64,000 nucleotides of DNA, taken from contig NZ_CP069128.1 in assembly GCF_029637485.1 (NCBI RefSeq), forward strand, positions 186,001-250,000, in the 5' to 3' direction. This document shows, one piece after another, positions 29,343-40,615 of this stretch (position 1 is its first letter; each line of letters starts with the position of its first letter). The position numbers were made by a program, and so were the translations under genes. The stretch is from Sphingomonas sp. LHG3406-1 (GTDB lineage Bacteria > Pseudomonadota > Alphaproteobacteria > Sphingomonadales > Sphingomonadaceae). The notes beneath the pieces were generated by a model. It had not been told where the DNA came from. It ran no database searches and was given only the letters and a program-made list of their open reading frames with translations.

Positions 29343-30656
29343 TCAGAAGGGGAAGAAGACCCGGATCGCCGCCACCGCCGTCACCCAGGTGACGAGGTTG
29401 AGCGGCATGCCGACCTTGATGAAGTCCATGTAGCGGTAGCGTCCCATCTGGTAGACGATGACGTTGGTCTGGTAGCCGAACGGGGTCGCGAAGGCGGCGC
29501 TCCCGGCGACCATGACGGCCACGAGAAAGGGACGGGGGCTGACCGACATCGCTTCGGCGATGCTGACCGCGACAGGCGTGAACAGCACTGCGACGGTGGC
29601 GTTGGACAGGAACTCGGTCGCGAATAGCACCACGCCATAGACGAGGATGAGGGCGAGCAACGGTGTCATCCCGTCGACGCTTCCGACCAGCAGGTCGGTG
29701 ACGACGTTGGCCACTCCCGATACCCGCAGCGCGATGCCGAGCACCAGCATACCTGCGACGAGCATCAGCACGTCGGGCCTCAACCCCGCATAAGCCTCGT
29801 CCGCGGTGATGACCCGCAGCAGGATCAGGAGCACCGCACCGGCGAAGGCACTGGCGGCGATGGGTGCCAGGCCGAGTGCCGCGAGCGTGATCACCCCGAC
29901 GAAGACAGCGAAGGACACCAGCGCCCGCAAGGGACTCAGCGGCCGCTCGACCGCGAACGCGGCTGGGTCGCCGATCTGACCGCCGGCCTGCGTCGCACCG
30001 CGTTCCTTGCTGTCCGCTACCGGGTCGGCGCCATCTTCCCGCTGGTCGATCAGCTTGCCGCTGAAGAAGAGCAGGTAGAGCCCGCCCGCGATCGCCACGA
30101 CGAGGCCGACCGGCGTGATCTCGAAGATCCCGAACTTCTCCTGCCCGGCGGCACCCGCCATGTCGTTGACGAGGAGGTTGGTCGACGTGCCGATCAACGT
30201 GCAGCCGCCGCCGAGGATGGAGGCGTAGGAAAGCGGGATGAGAAAGCGCTTGGCCGACAATCCGATGGACGTTGCGGCATCGCGCACCACCGGTGCCGCA
30301 AGCACGACGATCGGTGTGTTGTTGAGGAAGGATGAGGCCGCGCCGCACAGGCCCACGATGATCCACAGGCCGGCCTTGCCGATCCGGCGGCAGATGGCGA
30401 CGAGGCCGCGCATGCTGCTGTCGAGCAGGCCCGACATCTCCATCGCATAGGCGATGACGAACAGGCTCGCGAGGGTGATGACCGCCGGGCTTGCGAAGGC
30501 GCTCTGGACCTGGATCGGGCGGACCACGCCGGTCAGCAGCAGCACGGCCGCACCGGCCAGCGCCACCACGTCCGAGCGGCCCTTGTCCCAGATCAGCGCG
30601 GCGATGACCGCTCCGAGGACGAGCAGGGTGATAAGCTGGGGATCGAGCGGAAGCAT
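29343..30656 (-). CDS. SLC13/DASS-type anion permease
   Basis: A 437-residue inner-membrane transporter with about eleven helices in two inverted repeats. The repeat signatures are LNNTPIVVLAAPVV (first) and LSNATVAVLFTPVAVSIAEA (second), each an SNT-like motif, with GTSTNLLVND and FATPFGYQTN as the partner motifs that line the sodium/anion site. There is no TrkA-C domain between the halves, only a charged loop (about residues 205-235). The substrate may be sulfate, dicarboxylate or another anion. It lies three bases after the DUF202 gene. Confidence 0.9.
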   Translation of the reverse strand: MLPLDPQLITLLVLGAVIAALIWDKGRSDVVALAGAAVLLLTGVVRPIQVQSAFASPAVITLASLFVIAYAMEMSGLLDSSMRGLVAICRRIGKAGLWIIVGLCGAASSFLNNTPIVVLAAPVVRDAATSIGLSAKRFLIPLSYASILGGGCTLIGTSTNLLVNDMAGAAGQEKFGIFEITPVGLVVAIAGGLYLLFFSGKLIDQREDGADPVADSKERGATQAGGQIGDPAAFAVERPLSPLRALVSFAVFVGVITLAALGLAPIAASAFAGAVLLILLRVITADEAYAGLRPDVLMLVAGMLVLGIALRVSGVANVVTDLLVGSVDGMTPLLALILVYGVVLFATEFLSNATVAVLFTPVAVSIAEAMSVSPRPFLVAVMVAGSAAFATPFGYQTNVIVYQMGRYRYMDFIKVGMPLNLVTWVTAVAAIRVFFPF

Positions 30657-30659
30657 CGC

Positions 30660-31025
30660 CTAGCCGACCGGGAGGAACCAGAAGGTGAGGCCGAGGCCCA
30701 GCGCGCCGACCGAAACGATTGCGGCGATCAGCCGGAGGTTGATGGGATCGGCAGCCTTGGCCACGTGCGGGCTCAGGCGGTTCCGCATGGCTGCCCCCCG
30801 GCGCTCCGCCGCCACGGCGATGACGATCGACAGTGCCAGGAACAGGCTGGCGATCAGGCGCGGGACCCATGCCGGGCGGACCTCGCCGAACAGCGCCTGG
30901 AAGGCGACAGCGATGCCGACGCAGCCGAGGCTTGTCCGCATCCAGCCGGCGAAGGTCCGCTCGCTGGCAAGCAGCGTGCGGTCCTCGGCGAGGTCGGTCT
31001 TTGATGCTTCTTGCTGGTCGCCCAC
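30660..31025 (-). CDS. DUF202 membrane protein (YidH-like)
   Basis: A 121-residue protein of the DUF202 family. The typical start TDLAEDRTLLASERTFAGWM, with the helical LAxERTxLAW-type motif, is followed by three hydrophobic helices (about residues 34-52, 58-77 and 100-119). The open frame reaches 31142, but that part overlaps the clpA terminator, so I choose the GTG at 31025; no SD is evident. Family function is unknown. It is transcribed with the SLC13 gene. Confidence 0.85.
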   Translation of the reverse strand: MGDQQEASKTDLAEDRTLLASERTFAGWMRTSLGCVGIAVAFQALFGEVRPAWVPRLIASLFLALSIVIAVAAERRGAAMRNRLSPHVAKAADPINLRLIAAIVSVGALGLGLTFWFLPVG

Positions 31026-31095
31026 GGGGGGGTGAACGCGACGGAAGGGGAAGGGTGCCTTCTCAGCGAGGCTTCTCCCGGAAAGGATAAGGCCG

Positions 31096-31140
31096 CCGAA
31101 AAGGGAAAGGGGCCTGAGCATTGGCGCCCAGACCCCTTTC
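31096..31140 (-). terminator. Rho-independent terminator of clpA
   Basis: On the minus strand GAAAGGGGTCTG (from 31140) pairs with CAGGCCCCTTTC (to 31105), with one G-U pair and a 12-base middle, followed by CCTTTTCGG. It begins about 50 bases after the clpA stop and separates it from the DUF202 gene. Confidence 0.75.
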
Positions 31141-31188
31141 AACTATCCGCCGTAGGGCTGTCGTCTCCACCTCGCGGGGGAGCGACGA

Positions 31189-33564
<2,376 letters not shown>

Positions 33565-33578
33565 TCGGGGACTCCTTG

Positions 33579-33602
33579 ACCGGGAGCGGGAAGGCTCCCG
33601 GT
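33579..33602 (-). promoter_or_regulatory. Perfect hairpin next to the clpA Shine-Dalgarno site
   Basis: ACCGGGAGC, six-base loop, GCTCCCGGT; 9 perfect pairs. In the minus-strand transcript it ends one base before AAGGAGT of clpA. There is no T-run, so terminating the upstream DUF1192 gene is less likely than shaping the clpA 5' end. Confidence 0.6.
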
Positions 33603-33673
33603 GTTCTTAACTTCTTATCTCGTGAGGCGTTGCGGCCGCTGCAAGGGCGGCGAAAGAGCGAGGATGGTGATAT

Positions 33674-33868
33674 CTATCGCTTGAACAGGGCATCGGCCGC
33701 GGAACGATGCTTCGACACCGCTTCCTGGTGGGCGCGTACCCGCGCGATCTCCGCCTCCAGCACCGCGATCCGGGCATCGAGCTCGTCCTGGCTCAACGGG
33801 TCGAGGTCCTGCCTGGCCAGCAGGACCAGCGGATCGTCGGGGCGTGACGAGAAGAATTCATCGTCCAT
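33674..33868 (-). CDS. DUF1192 small protein
   Basis: A 64-residue protein starting MDDEFFSSRPDDPLVLLARQ, then DLDPLSQDELDARIAVLEAE and a helical end. This two-part pattern, an acidic N-terminus and a short coiled coil, is the DUF1192 family, found across alphaproteobacteria and usually divergent from a quinone oxidoreductase gene, as here. An upstream in-frame ATG (33877) adds three residues. Function unknown. Confidence 0.85.
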   Translation of the reverse strand: MDDEFFSSRPDDPLVLLARQDLDPLSQDELDARIAVLEAEIARVRAHQEAVSKHRSAADALFKR

Positions 33869-33998
33869 AGCGGCCAAGGTCGGACTCCGTTTCCTTCAAG
33901 TCAATCGGCCTTGACCGCTTCATCCCCAACTTTTCGCTTTGCCGGTGCGGATCAGCGACTATGCGGGGGAGAAGGAAAAGGGTGGGGAAGCGAGTGTG

Positions 33999-34994
33999 AT
34001 GGACCTTCCTGACGTCATGACGGCGATCCTGGTCAGCCAGCCGGGCGGACCGGAAGTGCTGGTGCCGGCCGAGCGGCCGGTGCCGCGGCCGGGCGCCGGC
34101 GAACTGCTGATCAGGGTCGCCGCCGCGGGGGTGAACCGCCCCGACGTGCTGCAGCGCCGCGGTGTCTATCCGCCGCCGCCGGGCGCTTCCGACATTCCGG
34201 GGCTCGAAGTGGCCGGCGAGGTGGTCGCGGCAGGCCAGGGCGCGACCCACCTGATCGGCAGCCGCGTCTGCGCCCTCGTCGCAGGGGGTGGCTACGCCGA
34301 ATATGCGCTGGCGCCGGTCGGCACCTGCCTGCCCGTGCCCCAAAGCCTCGACCTTGCGGCGGCGGCGGCCCTGCCGGAGACCCTGTTTACGGTCTGGATC
34401 AATCTGTTCGAGCGCGGCTTCGCCACCGAGGGCGAGTGGGCGCTGATTCACGGCGGCACCAGCGGCATCGGCACCATGGCGATCGCGCTCTGCGGGCTGT
34501 TCGGGGTCAAGGCGATCGTCACCTGCGGCAGCGATGAGAAGTGCGAGGTGGCGCGAAGGCTCGGAGCGGCCGCCGCGATCAACTACGGCAAGCAGGATTT
34601 CGTTGCCGAAGCTTTGGCGCTGACAGGCGGCAAGGGCGTCAACGTCGTGCTCGACATGGTCGGCGGGGACTATATTCCGCGCAACCTTTCGGCGCTGGCG
34701 GAGGATGGCCGCCACGTCTCCATCGCCACGCAGCGTGGAGTCTCGGCGGAAGTGAGCTTCCTCGACGTCATGCGGCGGCGGCTGACGCTCACCGGCTCGA
34801 CCCTTCGCCCACGCAGCCTCGCGTTCAAGACCCTCGTCGCCGAAGAGCTCAGGGCGAATGTCTGGCCATTCGTCGAGAGTGGCCAGCTGCGCCCAGTCAT
34901 GGACCGCACCTTTCCGCTGAGGGACGCTGCCGCCGCTCATGCCCGCATGGAAGCTGGTGATCATGTCGGAAAGATCGTGCTGGTGACTGCCTAG
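33999..34994 (+). CDS. NAD(P)H-quinone oxidoreductase (zeta-crystallin type)
   Basis: A 331-residue zinc-free medium-chain dehydrogenase that reduces quinones with NAD(P)H. The ATG at 33999 (MDLPDVMTAILVSQPGGPEV) has GGGGAAG upstream; the frame is open from 33939. The GroES-like half shows VAAAGVNRPDVLQRRGVYPP, and the Rossmann half shows IHGGTSGIGTMAIALCGLFG. The zinc-ligand cysteines of alcohol dehydrogenases are missing, as is normal for this branch. The gene is divergent from DUF1192. Confidence 0.92.
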   Translation: MDLPDVMTAILVSQPGGPEVLVPAERPVPRPGAGELLIRVAAAGVNRPDVLQRRGVYPPPPGASDIPGLEVAGEVVAAGQGATHLIGSRVCALVAGGGYAEYALAPVGTCLPVPQSLDLAAAAALPETLFTVWINLFERGFATEGEWALIHGGTSGIGTMAIALCGLFGVKAIVTCGSDEKCEVARRLGAAAAINYGKQDFVAEALALTGGKGVNVVLDMVGGDYIPRNLSALAEDGRHVSIATQRGVSAEVSFLDVMRRRLTLTGSTLRPRSLAFKTLVAEELRANVWPFVESGQLRPVMDRTFPLRDAAAAHARMEAGDHVGKIVLVTA

Positions 34995-35075
34995 GCCCGG
35001 CTCGCCAGCCACCGATGACGTCCTCATGAGGCCGGCCATTTCGTCATGGGCATGCGCGATGTCGCCCATCGCGCT

Positions 35076-35174
35076 TTGTACCATTCCGATGCGAAGCAAA
35101 TATCTTGCCCCTGCACCGGAGGAAGAGTAACGGTGCGCCGGTAATGGCCGCTCCGCGATGGGGCGGCCCTTTTT
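35076..35174 (+). ncRNA. Terminator-bearing leader or small RNA upstream of trcR
   Basis: A weak promoter (TTGTAC at 35076-35081, AAATAT at 35098-35103) is followed by hairpin 1 (GCACCG at 35113-35118 with CGGTGC at 35131-35136) and a rho-independent terminator: GGCCGCTCC at 35146-35154, loop GCGAT, GGGGCGGCC at 35160-35168, then CTTTTT. The T-run ends 17 bases before the trcR start. So there is either a ~65-base small RNA here or an attenuator controlling trcR. Confidence 0.55.
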
Positions 35175-35191
35175 GTGTCCGGAGACGATTG

Positions 35192-35917
35192 ATGGCCCAA
35201 GCCCCGCAGCAGCAGGCAACGCCGCTCATGCCTCATGCAACCGCCGCCTGGCTGGTCGACAATACGGCCCTGACCTTCTCGCAGATCGCGGATTTCTGCG
35301 GCCTTCACATCCTCGAGGTGCAGGCGATCGCCGACGATACGGCGGCAACCAAGCTGACCGGCCGTGATCCCCTCCGCTCGGGCGAGCTGACCCACGAGGA
35401 GATCCAGCGCGGCCAGGCCGATCCCGACTATCGCCTCAAGATGTTCAAGGCGCCCGAGCAGGTCACGCGCACCAAGGGCCCGCGCTACACGCCGGTGTCC
35501 AAGCGCCAGGACAAGCCGGACGGTATCGCCTGGATCATCAAGAACCATCCGGAAGTGTCGGACGGCATGATCGGCAAGCTGATCGGCACCACCCGCACCA
35601 CCATCGCCGCCATCCGCGACCGCAGCCACTGGAACATCGCCAACATCCAGCCCAAGGATCCGGTGACCCTCGGCCTGACCACGCAGCGCGAACTGGATGC
35701 GGCGGTCGCCAAGGCACAGAAGGCCGCCGGCATCGAGCGGACCGACGACGGCCGCCTCGACACTGACCGCGCCAGCCTGATCGAGCAGCTCCGTGCCGAG
35801 CGCGAGCAGCATGTCCGCGACGCCGAAGCCGCTGCCCTCGACGCTCAGCGCGACGAGCATGGCCTGGCCCCGGGCGAGATCATGCCCGGAATCGCCGACC
35901 CGTTCCGCAAGGCCTGA
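35192..35917 (+). CDS. trcR: Cell cycle transcriptional regulator TrcR (DUF1013)
   Basis: A 241-residue DUF1013 protein, an alphaproteobacterial regulator tied to CtrA-era cell-cycle transcription. The ATG at 35192 has GGAG seven bases upstream. A conserved core runs PHATAAWLVDNTALTFSQIA to FCGLHILEVQAIAD (helix-turn-helix-like) and a second runs PDGIAWIIKNHPEVSDGMIG and LIGTTRTTIAAIRDRSHWN, which resembles another DNA-binding helical unit. The C-terminal 80 residues are charged helix. A terminator precedes it. DNA targets are not known from sequence. Confidence 0.92.
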   Translation: MAQAPQQQATPLMPHATAAWLVDNTALTFSQIADFCGLHILEVQAIADDTAATKLTGRDPLRSGELTHEEIQRGQADPDYRLKMFKAPEQVTRTKGPRYTPVSKRQDKPDGIAWIIKNHPEVSDGMIGKLIGTTRTTIAAIRDRSHWNIANIQPKDPVTLGLTTQRELDAAVAKAQKAAGIERTDDGRLDTDRASLIEQLRAEREQHVRDAEAAALDAQRDEHGLAPGEIMPGIADPFRKA

Positions 35918-35924
35918 TCGTCTT

Positions 35925-36014
35925 CGTCACCCCGGACCGGACCAGGGGCCTGTCTTCTTCTGATTGAGGTTGATCGATCAAGGGCAGGCGGATCCCGGGT
36001 CAGGCCCGGGGGAC
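35925..36014. repeat. REP-like intergenic repeat, copy 3
   Basis: Opens CGTCACCCCGGACCGGACCA and closes TCCCGGGTCAGGCCCGGGGG then ACG, the same edges as at 12169. Between trcR and xseB on the plus strand. The two ends can pair in part (CCCCGG with CCGGGG). Confidence 0.6.
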
Positions 36015-36062
36015 GTGGGAAGAGGTTCTTGCTTCTCCCTCGCGCCAAGCTAATCCCTCCTC

Positions 36063-36302
36063 ATGGCTTCCGCCCCCGACACCCTCTCCTTCGAAGCCGC
36101 TCTCCAGCGGCTCGAGGAAATCGTCCGCCTGCTGGAGCGCGGCGAAGCGCCGCTCGACCAGTCGATCGACCTCTACCAGGAGGGCGACAAGCTGAAGCGC
36201 CTGTGTGAGGAGCGGCTGAAATCCGCCCAGGCGCGGATCGACGCCATTGCGCTTGGCCCCGACGGCAAGCCCGCCGGCACCCGCCCGTTCGAGGCCGACT
36301 GA
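36063..36302 (+). CDS. xseB: Exodeoxyribonuclease VII small subunit
   Basis: A 79-residue partner of XseA in the nuclease that chews single-stranded DNA to acid-insoluble oligonucleotides. It has the family pattern LSFEAALQRLEEIVRLLERG then EAPLDQSIDLYQEGDKLKRL, a helical hairpin. The TGA overlaps the ispA ATG by one base (TGATG), a very common order in proteobacteria. xseA is not in the window. Confidence 0.95.
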   Translation: MASAPDTLSFEAALQRLEEIVRLLERGEAPLDQSIDLYQEGDKLKRLCEERLKSAQARIDAIALGPDGKPAGTRPFEAD

Positions 36303-37204
36303 TGGCAACGGCGGTGGTGGCCGACCTGCTCGGTGAAGCGAAGCGCATCGCCGCCGGTGTCGACCGTCTGTTCGAGGATGCGCTGGCCGATCGCTGCGAC
36401 GGCCGCGACCGGCTCTGCCAGGCGATGCGCCATGCCGGGATCGGCGGCGGGAAGCGGCTGCGCCCGCTGATGACTGTCGCTGCCGCGCGCCTGTTCGGGA
36501 TCGACGAGGATCGGGCGCTCCGGGCCGGGGCTGCGATCGAGGCGGTGCACGTCTACAGCCTGATCCACGACGATCTTCCCTGCATGGACGACGACGATCT
36601 CCGCCGCGGCAAGCCGACCGTCCACAAGGCGTTCGACGACGCGACCGCCGTGCTCGCCGGCGACTGCTTCCACGCGCTCGCCTTCGAACTGCTGGCCGAT
36701 GAAGCGACCCACGAGGACCCATTCGTCCGCTCCGAGCTGGTGCTTGAGCTGGCGAGGGCGAGCGGTATCGACGGCATGGGCGGGGGGCAGGCGATGGACC
36801 TCGCGGCCGAGGGCCAGGAGCTCGATCTCAATGCCATCACCCGGCTGCAGCAGCTCAAGACCGGCGCGCTGATCGAATATTCGGTCGAGGCCGCGGTGAT
36901 CATGGGTCGCGTGCCGCACGAGGGCCGTGCCCGCTATCGCGGCTATGCCCGCAATGTCGGCCTTGCCTTCCAGATCGCCGACGACCTGCTCGATCATGAC
37001 GGCGACGAGGAAGCGGCCGGCAAGAAGCTCCACAAGGATGCCGAGGCCGGCAAGGCGACCTTCGTCTCCCTTCTCGGCCCCGACCGCGCGCGGACGCAGG
37101 CGCAGATGCTGGTGACGCAGGCGATGGAGCACCTCCATGGCCATGGTGAGGAGGCGGACCTGCTAAGGGCGATCGCCCGCTATGCCGTGGAGCGCGACCG
37201 ATGA
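36302..37204 (+). CDS. ispA: Polyprenyl diphosphate synthase (farnesyl-PP synthase type)
   Basis: Condenses DMAPP/IPP to farnesyl diphosphate, precursor of quinone tails, undecaprenol and carotenoids. 300 residues. First aspartate-rich motif is DDLPCMDDDDLRRGKPTVHK, the second FQIADDLLDHDGDEE; GGGKRLRPLM is the substrate Lys/Arg motif. Start ATG at 36302 overlaps xseB. Its stop overlaps coaD by four bases (ATGA). It supplies the backbone that CrtW and CrtX, 2 kb further on, finally modify; this link is biochemical, not operonic. Confidence 0.95.
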   Translation: MATAVVADLLGEAKRIAAGVDRLFEDALADRCDGRDRLCQAMRHAGIGGGKRLRPLMTVAAARLFGIDEDRALRAGAAIEAVHVYSLIHDDLPCMDDDDLRRGKPTVHKAFDDATAVLAGDCFHALAFELLADEATHEDPFVRSELVLELARASGIDGMGGGQAMDLAAEGQELDLNAITRLQQLKTGALIEYSVEAAVIMGRVPHEGRARYRGYARNVGLAFQIADDLLDHDGDEEAAGKKLHKDAEAGKATFVSLLGPDRARTQAQMLVTQAMEHLHGHGEEADLLRAIARYAVERDR

Positions 37205-37698
37205 CCCGCACTGCAGTCTATCCTGGGACCTTCGATCCCCTCACGCTCGGCCATCTCGACATCATCCGGCGTGGGAGCCGGCTGGCTGACCGGCTGGTGA
37301 TCGGGGTCACTACCAATCCGTCCAAGACGCCGATGTTCTCGACCGAGGAGCGGATCGCCATGGTCCGGCAGGAAACCGCCGATATCGGCAACATCGAGGT
37401 GGTCGGCTTCGACAGCTTGCTGATGGACTTCGCCGAGAGCCAGGGCGCGTCGATGATCCTGCGCGGCCTGCGCGCCGTCGCCGACTTCGAATATGAGTAT
37501 CAGATGGCGGGCATGAACCAGCAGCTGAACGACCGGATCGAGACCGTCTTCCTGATGGCGGACGTCTGCCTGCAGCCGATCGCGTCAAGGCTGGTGAAAG
37601 AAATCGCCCGCTACGGCGGCGACATCCACAAGTTCGTCACGCCCGCCGTGGCCGGCCAGGTGGCCGAGCGGATCGGGCAAAAGGGCCAGAGGGGCTAA
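37201..37698 (+). CDS. coaD: Phosphopantetheine adenylyltransferase
   Basis: Makes dephospho-CoA from 4'-phosphopantetheine and ATP. A 165-residue nucleotidyltransferase: TxGH motif in YPGTFDPLTLGHLDIIRRG, FDSLLMDFAES, ILRGLRAVADFEYEYQMAGM and the ATP-loop equivalent QPIASRLVKEIARYGGDI. The latter has ASR where E. coli has SSS, a mild variation. It overlaps ispA by four bases, so it is coupled to it. Confidence 0.96.
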   Translation: MTRTAVYPGTFDPLTLGHLDIIRRGSRLADRLVIGVTTNPSKTPMFSTEERIAMVRQETADIGNIEVVGFDSLLMDFAESQGASMILRGLRAVADFEYEYQMAGMNQQLNDRIETVFLMADVCLQPIASRLVKEIARYGGDIHKFVTPAVAGQVAERIGQKGQRG

Positions 37699-37704
37699 GA
37701 GACT

Positions 37705-38280
37705 ATGATTCTGAAGTTCGCGTTGCCGCTGCTCGGGCTGGCGGCAGCCCTTTCCCCGGCTTCGGCCCAGGTCGCGGCCACCGCCGCGCCGCTGCCGATC
37801 AACGCGCCGGCCGAGATCGCCGCCGACCCGTCGAACCGCTGGATCCTCGATCTGTCGAATGGCGGCCAGGTGACCATCCAGCTTCGCCCCGACGCCGCGC
37901 CGCTGGCGGTCGAGCGGATCAAGACGCTGACCCGTCAGGGCTTCTACAATGGCCTGACCTTCCACCGCGTCATCCCGACCTTCATGGCGCAGGGCGGCGA
38001 TCCCAAGGGCGACGGCACCGGCGGCAGCGAGCTTCCGGACGTCAAGGCGGAGTTCAACAGCCTGCCGCACCTGCGCGGCACCGTCGCCGCCGCCCGCTCG
38101 AGCGCGCCGGACAGTGCCAACAGCCAGTTCTACATCATGTTCGTGCCCCGCGTGTCGCTCGATGGCAAATATACCGTCTTCGGCCGGATCGTGTCGGGCA
38201 TGAACTTCGTCGACCAGATCGCGCCCGGCGAGCCGCCGGCCGAGCCGACCCGAATCGTGCGGGCGACCCTCGGCGGCTGA
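37705..38280 (+). CDS. Periplasmic cyclophilin-type peptidylprolyl isomerase
   Basis: A 191-residue cyclophilin. A signal peptide covers residues 1-22 (MILKFALPLLGLAAALSPAS, then AQ). The PpiB fold follows with FHRVIPTFMAQGGDP, the GDGTGGSELPDVKAEF loop and SANSQFYIMFVPRVSLDGKY. The catalytic Arg and Phe/Met-Gln of the active site are in RVIPTFMAQGG. It helps fold exported proteins. Six bases separate it from coaD, and queA follows 45 bases on, so it lies inside the ispA-queA run. Confidence 0.94.
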   Translation: MILKFALPLLGLAAALSPASAQVAATAAPLPINAPAEIAADPSNRWILDLSNGGQVTIQLRPDAAPLAVERIKTLTRQGFYNGLTFHRVIPTFMAQGGDPKGDGTGGSELPDVKAEFNSLPHLRGTVAAARSSAPDSANSQFYIMFVPRVSLDGKYTVFGRIVSGMNFVDQIAPGEPPAEPTRIVRATLGG

Positions 38281-38325
38281 TCGGCCCTCTTCCATTCTCG
38301 TGCCGCGGTCGTAAGCAGCCGCCGC

Positions 38326-39387
38326 ATGAAGGTGGACCTGTTCGACTTTACCCTCCCCGAGGGGAATATCGCGCTGCGCCCGGCGCGGCCGCGGGACAGT
38401 GCGCGCATGCTGCTGGTCGACGGCGACCTGCTCGACGACAGAGGCGTGCGCGATCTGCCGAAGCTGCTTTCGCCGGGCGACGTGCTGGTCTTCAACGACA
38501 CCAAGGTCATCCCCGCACAGCTGGAGGGCCGGGTTCGGGCCTTCGTGGACGGGCCCCACAGCGGGCCGGGGGCGCGGATCGGGGCGACGCTGCACAAGCG
38601 CCATGACCTGCGCGCCTGGTGGGCCTTCGTCCGCAATGCGCGCCGGGTGAAGGTAGGCGAGACCGTCACCTTCGGCGGCGGGGTCGAGGCCGTGTGCGAG
38701 GAGAAGGGTGCGGATGGAGCGCTGCTGCTGCGCTTCCTCGGCGACGAGGCGGTCGAACTCCTGCTGACCCGCGCCGGCACCATGCCGCTACCGCCGTACA
38801 TCGCGTCCAAGCGGCCGATCGACGAGGATGACGCGGAGGATTACCAAACCATGTTCGCGGCGAGGGAAGGGGCGGTCGCTGCGCCGACGGCTTCGCTCCA
38901 TTTCACGCCGCGCCTGATTGCCGAAGTGGATGCTGCCAGGATCGCCCGCGAGACCCTGACCCTGCATGTCGGGGCCGGCACCTTCCTGCCAATCAAGGCG
39001 GACGATACCGCCGAGCACAAGATGCACGCCGAGTGGGGCCGCATCGACGCCGCCACGGCCGAGCGCCTCAACGCGGTTCGGGCAAGGGGCGGGCGAATCA
39101 TCGCGGTCGGCACCACCGTCCTCCGCCTGCTCGAAAGCGCGGCGGCCGATGACGGCACCATCCGGCCGTTCGAGGGCGACACCGACATCTTCATCACGCC
39201 GGGATACCAGTGGAAAGCGGTCGGCGGGCTGATGACCAACTTCCACCTGCCCAAGTCGACCCTGTTCATGCTGGTCAGCGCGCTGATGGGAATTGACACG
39301 ATGCGGCGCGCCTACGCCCATGCGATCGCATCGGGGTACCGCTTCTACAGCTATGGGGATTCAAGCCTGCTGTTGCCAGCGCGCTAG
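38326..39387 (+). CDS. queA: S-adenosylmethionine:tRNA ribosyltransferase-isomerase
   Basis: Adds an epoxycyclopentanediol from SAM to preQ1 at tRNA position 34, the step after Tgt in queuosine synthesis. 353 residues beginning [20 protein letters not shown]. Conserved blocks are [47 protein letters not shown] and [20 protein letters not shown]. Length is normal. In many sphingomonads tgt follows queA directly; here five other genes separate them. Convergent with crtX, with one base between the stops. Confidence 0.96.
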   Translation: MKVDLFDFTLPEGNIALRPARPRDSARMLLVDGDLLDDRGVRDLPKLLSPGDVLVFNDTKVIPAQLEGRVRAFVDGPHSGPGARIGATLHKRHDLRAWWAFVRNARRVKVGETVTFGGGVEAVCEEKGADGALLLRFLGDEAVELLLTRAGTMPLPPYIASKRPIDEDDAEDYQTMFAAREGAVAAPTASLHFTPRLIAEVDAARIARETLTLHVGAGTFLPIKADDTAEHKMHAEWGRIDAATAERLNAVRARGGRIIAVGTTVLRLLESAAADDGTIRPFEGDTDIFITPGYQWKAVGGLMTNFHLPKSTLFMLVSALMGIDTMRRAYAHAIASGYRFYSYGDSSLLLPAR

Positions 39388-40611
39388 TCAGCGCAGCACG
39401 GTCTCGACGACGTCGGCAGCCCGGCTGGCGCCACCGGCCGCATCCAGCGCTCTTGCCACGGCCGCGCAGCGCTCCCGAACCCCCTCGTCGCCGACCAGCC
39501 GCCTGATCTGCTGAGCGATCCGTGCCGGGCGCCGCATGCTCGCAAGCTCCTCGCCGAGGCCATGGTGGCGGATTCGGGCGAGGTTGCCGGGCTGGTCGAA
39601 AGCGACCGGGCGCACCAGCAGGGGCACGCCGCAGCCGAGCGCATCGAGCACGGTGTTGCTCCCGCCATGAGTGATGACGAGGGCGGCCTTCCGCATGACC
39701 GAACGGTAGGGCAGGAAAGCGGCGGCATGGTGCGCGCCGAGGCTGGCTGCCTCCTTGTCGCGCAGCAGGCCGCCATGGGCCAGCACCAGCGCCGCGCCGG
39801 CTTGCCTGCACGCTTCGGCCAGTGCCCGCCACAGCTTTAGATCGCCGCCAAGCAGCGTTCCCATGGTGGCGAACACCAGCGGCTGGCCGGCGGGCGGGTC
39901 GAAGGGCAGGGGCTGGTCGGCCAGCTCCTCCGGTCGGCGGAGCGGGCCGACGGGCACGAAGGGCAGGGGGTCGGGCCGGGGGAAGTCATAGGCGGGCACG
40001 ACCTGCGCCAGCTGCGTTTGCCCGAGACAATCCTGCAGCCGGCGATGGCGCGTCAGGCCGAAGCGCTCGGCCCAGCCGGCGATCACCTTGTTCTGGCGTC
40101 CGCTCAAGGCATCGCCGATCGCCGCCGTACGCCGCAGCTTGCCCTCGGCCTCCGGCTCGAACGGCCAGTCGAGGAAGGGCAGGGGAATGCCCGGTGCCGC
40201 ATCGATCGGCAGTGCGCAGGCGAGCCCGACGAAGGGGAGGCCGAGGCCGCGGGCGAGGAGATAGGCGGCCGGCTCCATCTGGTCGCCGATCACGGCGGCG
40301 GCGCCCTCCTTCTCCAGCGCCGCACGACCGCCATTGCAGAGCTGGTCAGTCAGTGCAGCGCTGTCGGCGATGGTGCGGAGGGTCGCGACCAGGCCGCCGG
40401 GCTTTTGCGAGCGGGCCAGGACCTCGGCGACGACCGGATCGCCGGGCCTCGCGGGCACGTGGCGGACGGGGATGTCGCCCGTTGCGCCGCCGCCGCCCGC
40501 GTTGAACAGGAAGAGAGGCTCGTGGCCGCGCCGCGCCAGCTCCTCGCCGAGCGCGCGGAAGCTGGCGACATGCGCCGCGAACGGCGGGCAGATGAGCGCG
40601 ATTCGGGCCAA
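39388..40611 (-). CDS. crtX: Zeaxanthin glucosyltransferase-like glycosyltransferase (CrtX type)
   Basis: A 407-residue GT1 (UDP-sugar) glycosyltransferase. The N-terminal acceptor domain begins MARIALICPPFAAHVASFRA with CrtX-like LGEELARRGHEP, and the donor domain carries VFATMGTLLG and the signature VITHGGSNTVLDALGCGVP then VRPVAFDQPGNLARI. It is translated with crtW, whose stop lies four bases upstream, so the likely acceptor is a hydroxylated (keto)carotenoid such as zeaxanthin or astaxanthin. Family plus neighbour support the name; the sugar is not determined. Confidence 0.88.
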   Translation of the reverse strand: MARIALICPPFAAHVASFRALGEELARRGHEPLFLFNAGGGGATGDIPVRHVPARPGDPVVAEVLARSQKPGGLVATLRTIADSAALTDQLCNGGRAALEKEGAAAVIGDQMEPAAYLLARGLGLPFVGLACALPIDAAPGIPLPFLDWPFEPEAEGKLRRTAAIGDALSGRQNKVIAGWAERFGLTRHRRLQDCLGQTQLAQVVPAYDFPRPDPLPFVPVGPLRRPEELADQPLPFDPPAGQPLVFATMGTLLGGDLKLWRALAEACRQAGAALVLAHGGLLRDKEAASLGAHHAAAFLPYRSVMRKAALVITHGGSNTVLDALGCGVPLLVRPVAFDQPGNLARIRHHGLGEELASMRRPARIAQQIRRLVGDEGVRERCAAVARALDAAGGASRAADVVETVLR

Positions 40612-40615
40612 GGGG

